DNA of 64,000 bases, from NCBI RefSeq assembly GCF_041240605.1, contig NZ_CP162487.1, positions 4,285,001 through 4,349,000 of the forward strand, written 5' to 3'. The DNA comes from Xanthomonas sp. DAR 80977. GTDB taxonomy: Bacteria > Pseudomonadota > Gammaproteobacteria > Xanthomonadales > Xanthomonadaceae. Positions 63,942-64,000 of this stretch are shown here, piece after piece (position 1 is the first letter of the stretch; every line of letters begins with the position of its first letter). Position numbers and translations under genes: made by a program. Below the pieces are notes generated by a model that was not told where the DNA came from, searched no databases, and was given only the letters and a program-made list of their open reading frames with translations.

Positions 63942-64000
63942 AACAGCTCCGATCCTCGTTCCCGCCTCTCCGTCCGGCGAGTGTTGTTGTTTGGAAGCCG

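Overview
The window is chromosomal DNA of a high-G+C gammaproteobacterium of the Xanthomonas group (family Lysobacteraceae/Xanthomonadaceae). The signs are the order ftsZ, lpxC, dciA, M23 peptidase, secA and mutT; metK, ppc, ahcY (with an S-adenosylhomocysteine riboswitch) and metF lying close together; several TonB-dependent receptors; and many copies of the dispersed palindrome that begins gtgggagcgacttcagtcgc. I see no insertion sequence, prophage, CRISPR array, rRNA or tRNA.

Layout. 0-7.3 kb: the end of a tripartite RND efflux operon (permease, adaptor, outer membrane factor), a convergent two-component pair (response regulator, then histidine kinase) and tesA. 7.2-10.5 kb: ybbA-ybbP, divergent from tesA as in E. 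coli. 10.8-14.6 kb: a TauD-like dioxygenase followed by a complete ABC importer. 14.8-15.2 kb: a degenerate GIY-YIG protein. 15.3-19.5 kb: a heme-uptake operon on the minus strand (hemP, TonB receptor, HmuS-like protein, DUF6607 protein) behind a Fur-box-like site. 19.6-24.9 kb: aldo/keto reductase, NupC nucleoside transporter with a ribokinase-like kinase, a DUF4893-like protein and dusB. 25.1-30.9 kb: a membrane hydrolase, then a poorly characterised block with two tandem secreted paralogues, a small cysteine-containing exported protein and a TPR-PAS membrane protein. 31.3-33.8 kb: an OlsF-like acyltransferase overlapping an LpxH-like phosphatase. 34.0-35.2 kb: metK. 35.5-39.9 kb: a phytase-like histidine phosphatase behind a large TonB receptor. 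40.5-44.1 kb: a TetR, DUF4105 and lipoprotein-hydrolase operon. 44.2-53.5 kb: ppc, riboswitch-ahcY, a DUF3228 protein, an M14 peptidase, a secreted alpha-amylase and metF. 54.0-64.0 kb: a DUF4124-like protein, a MutT-ThiE fusion, a VOC protein, secA, an M23 peptidase, dciA, lpxC and ftsZ.

How it fits together. metK, ahcY and metF make up much of the activated-methyl cycle. ahcY carries the riboswitch, while metK and metF share a 20-bp upstream element (34005-34024 and 52581-52600) that may be a common control site. The heme operon and the phytase/TonB-receptor pair look like nutrient scavenging modules. The right-hand 8 kb is the conserved cell division and secretion cluster. The least explained part is 26.4-30.9 kb.
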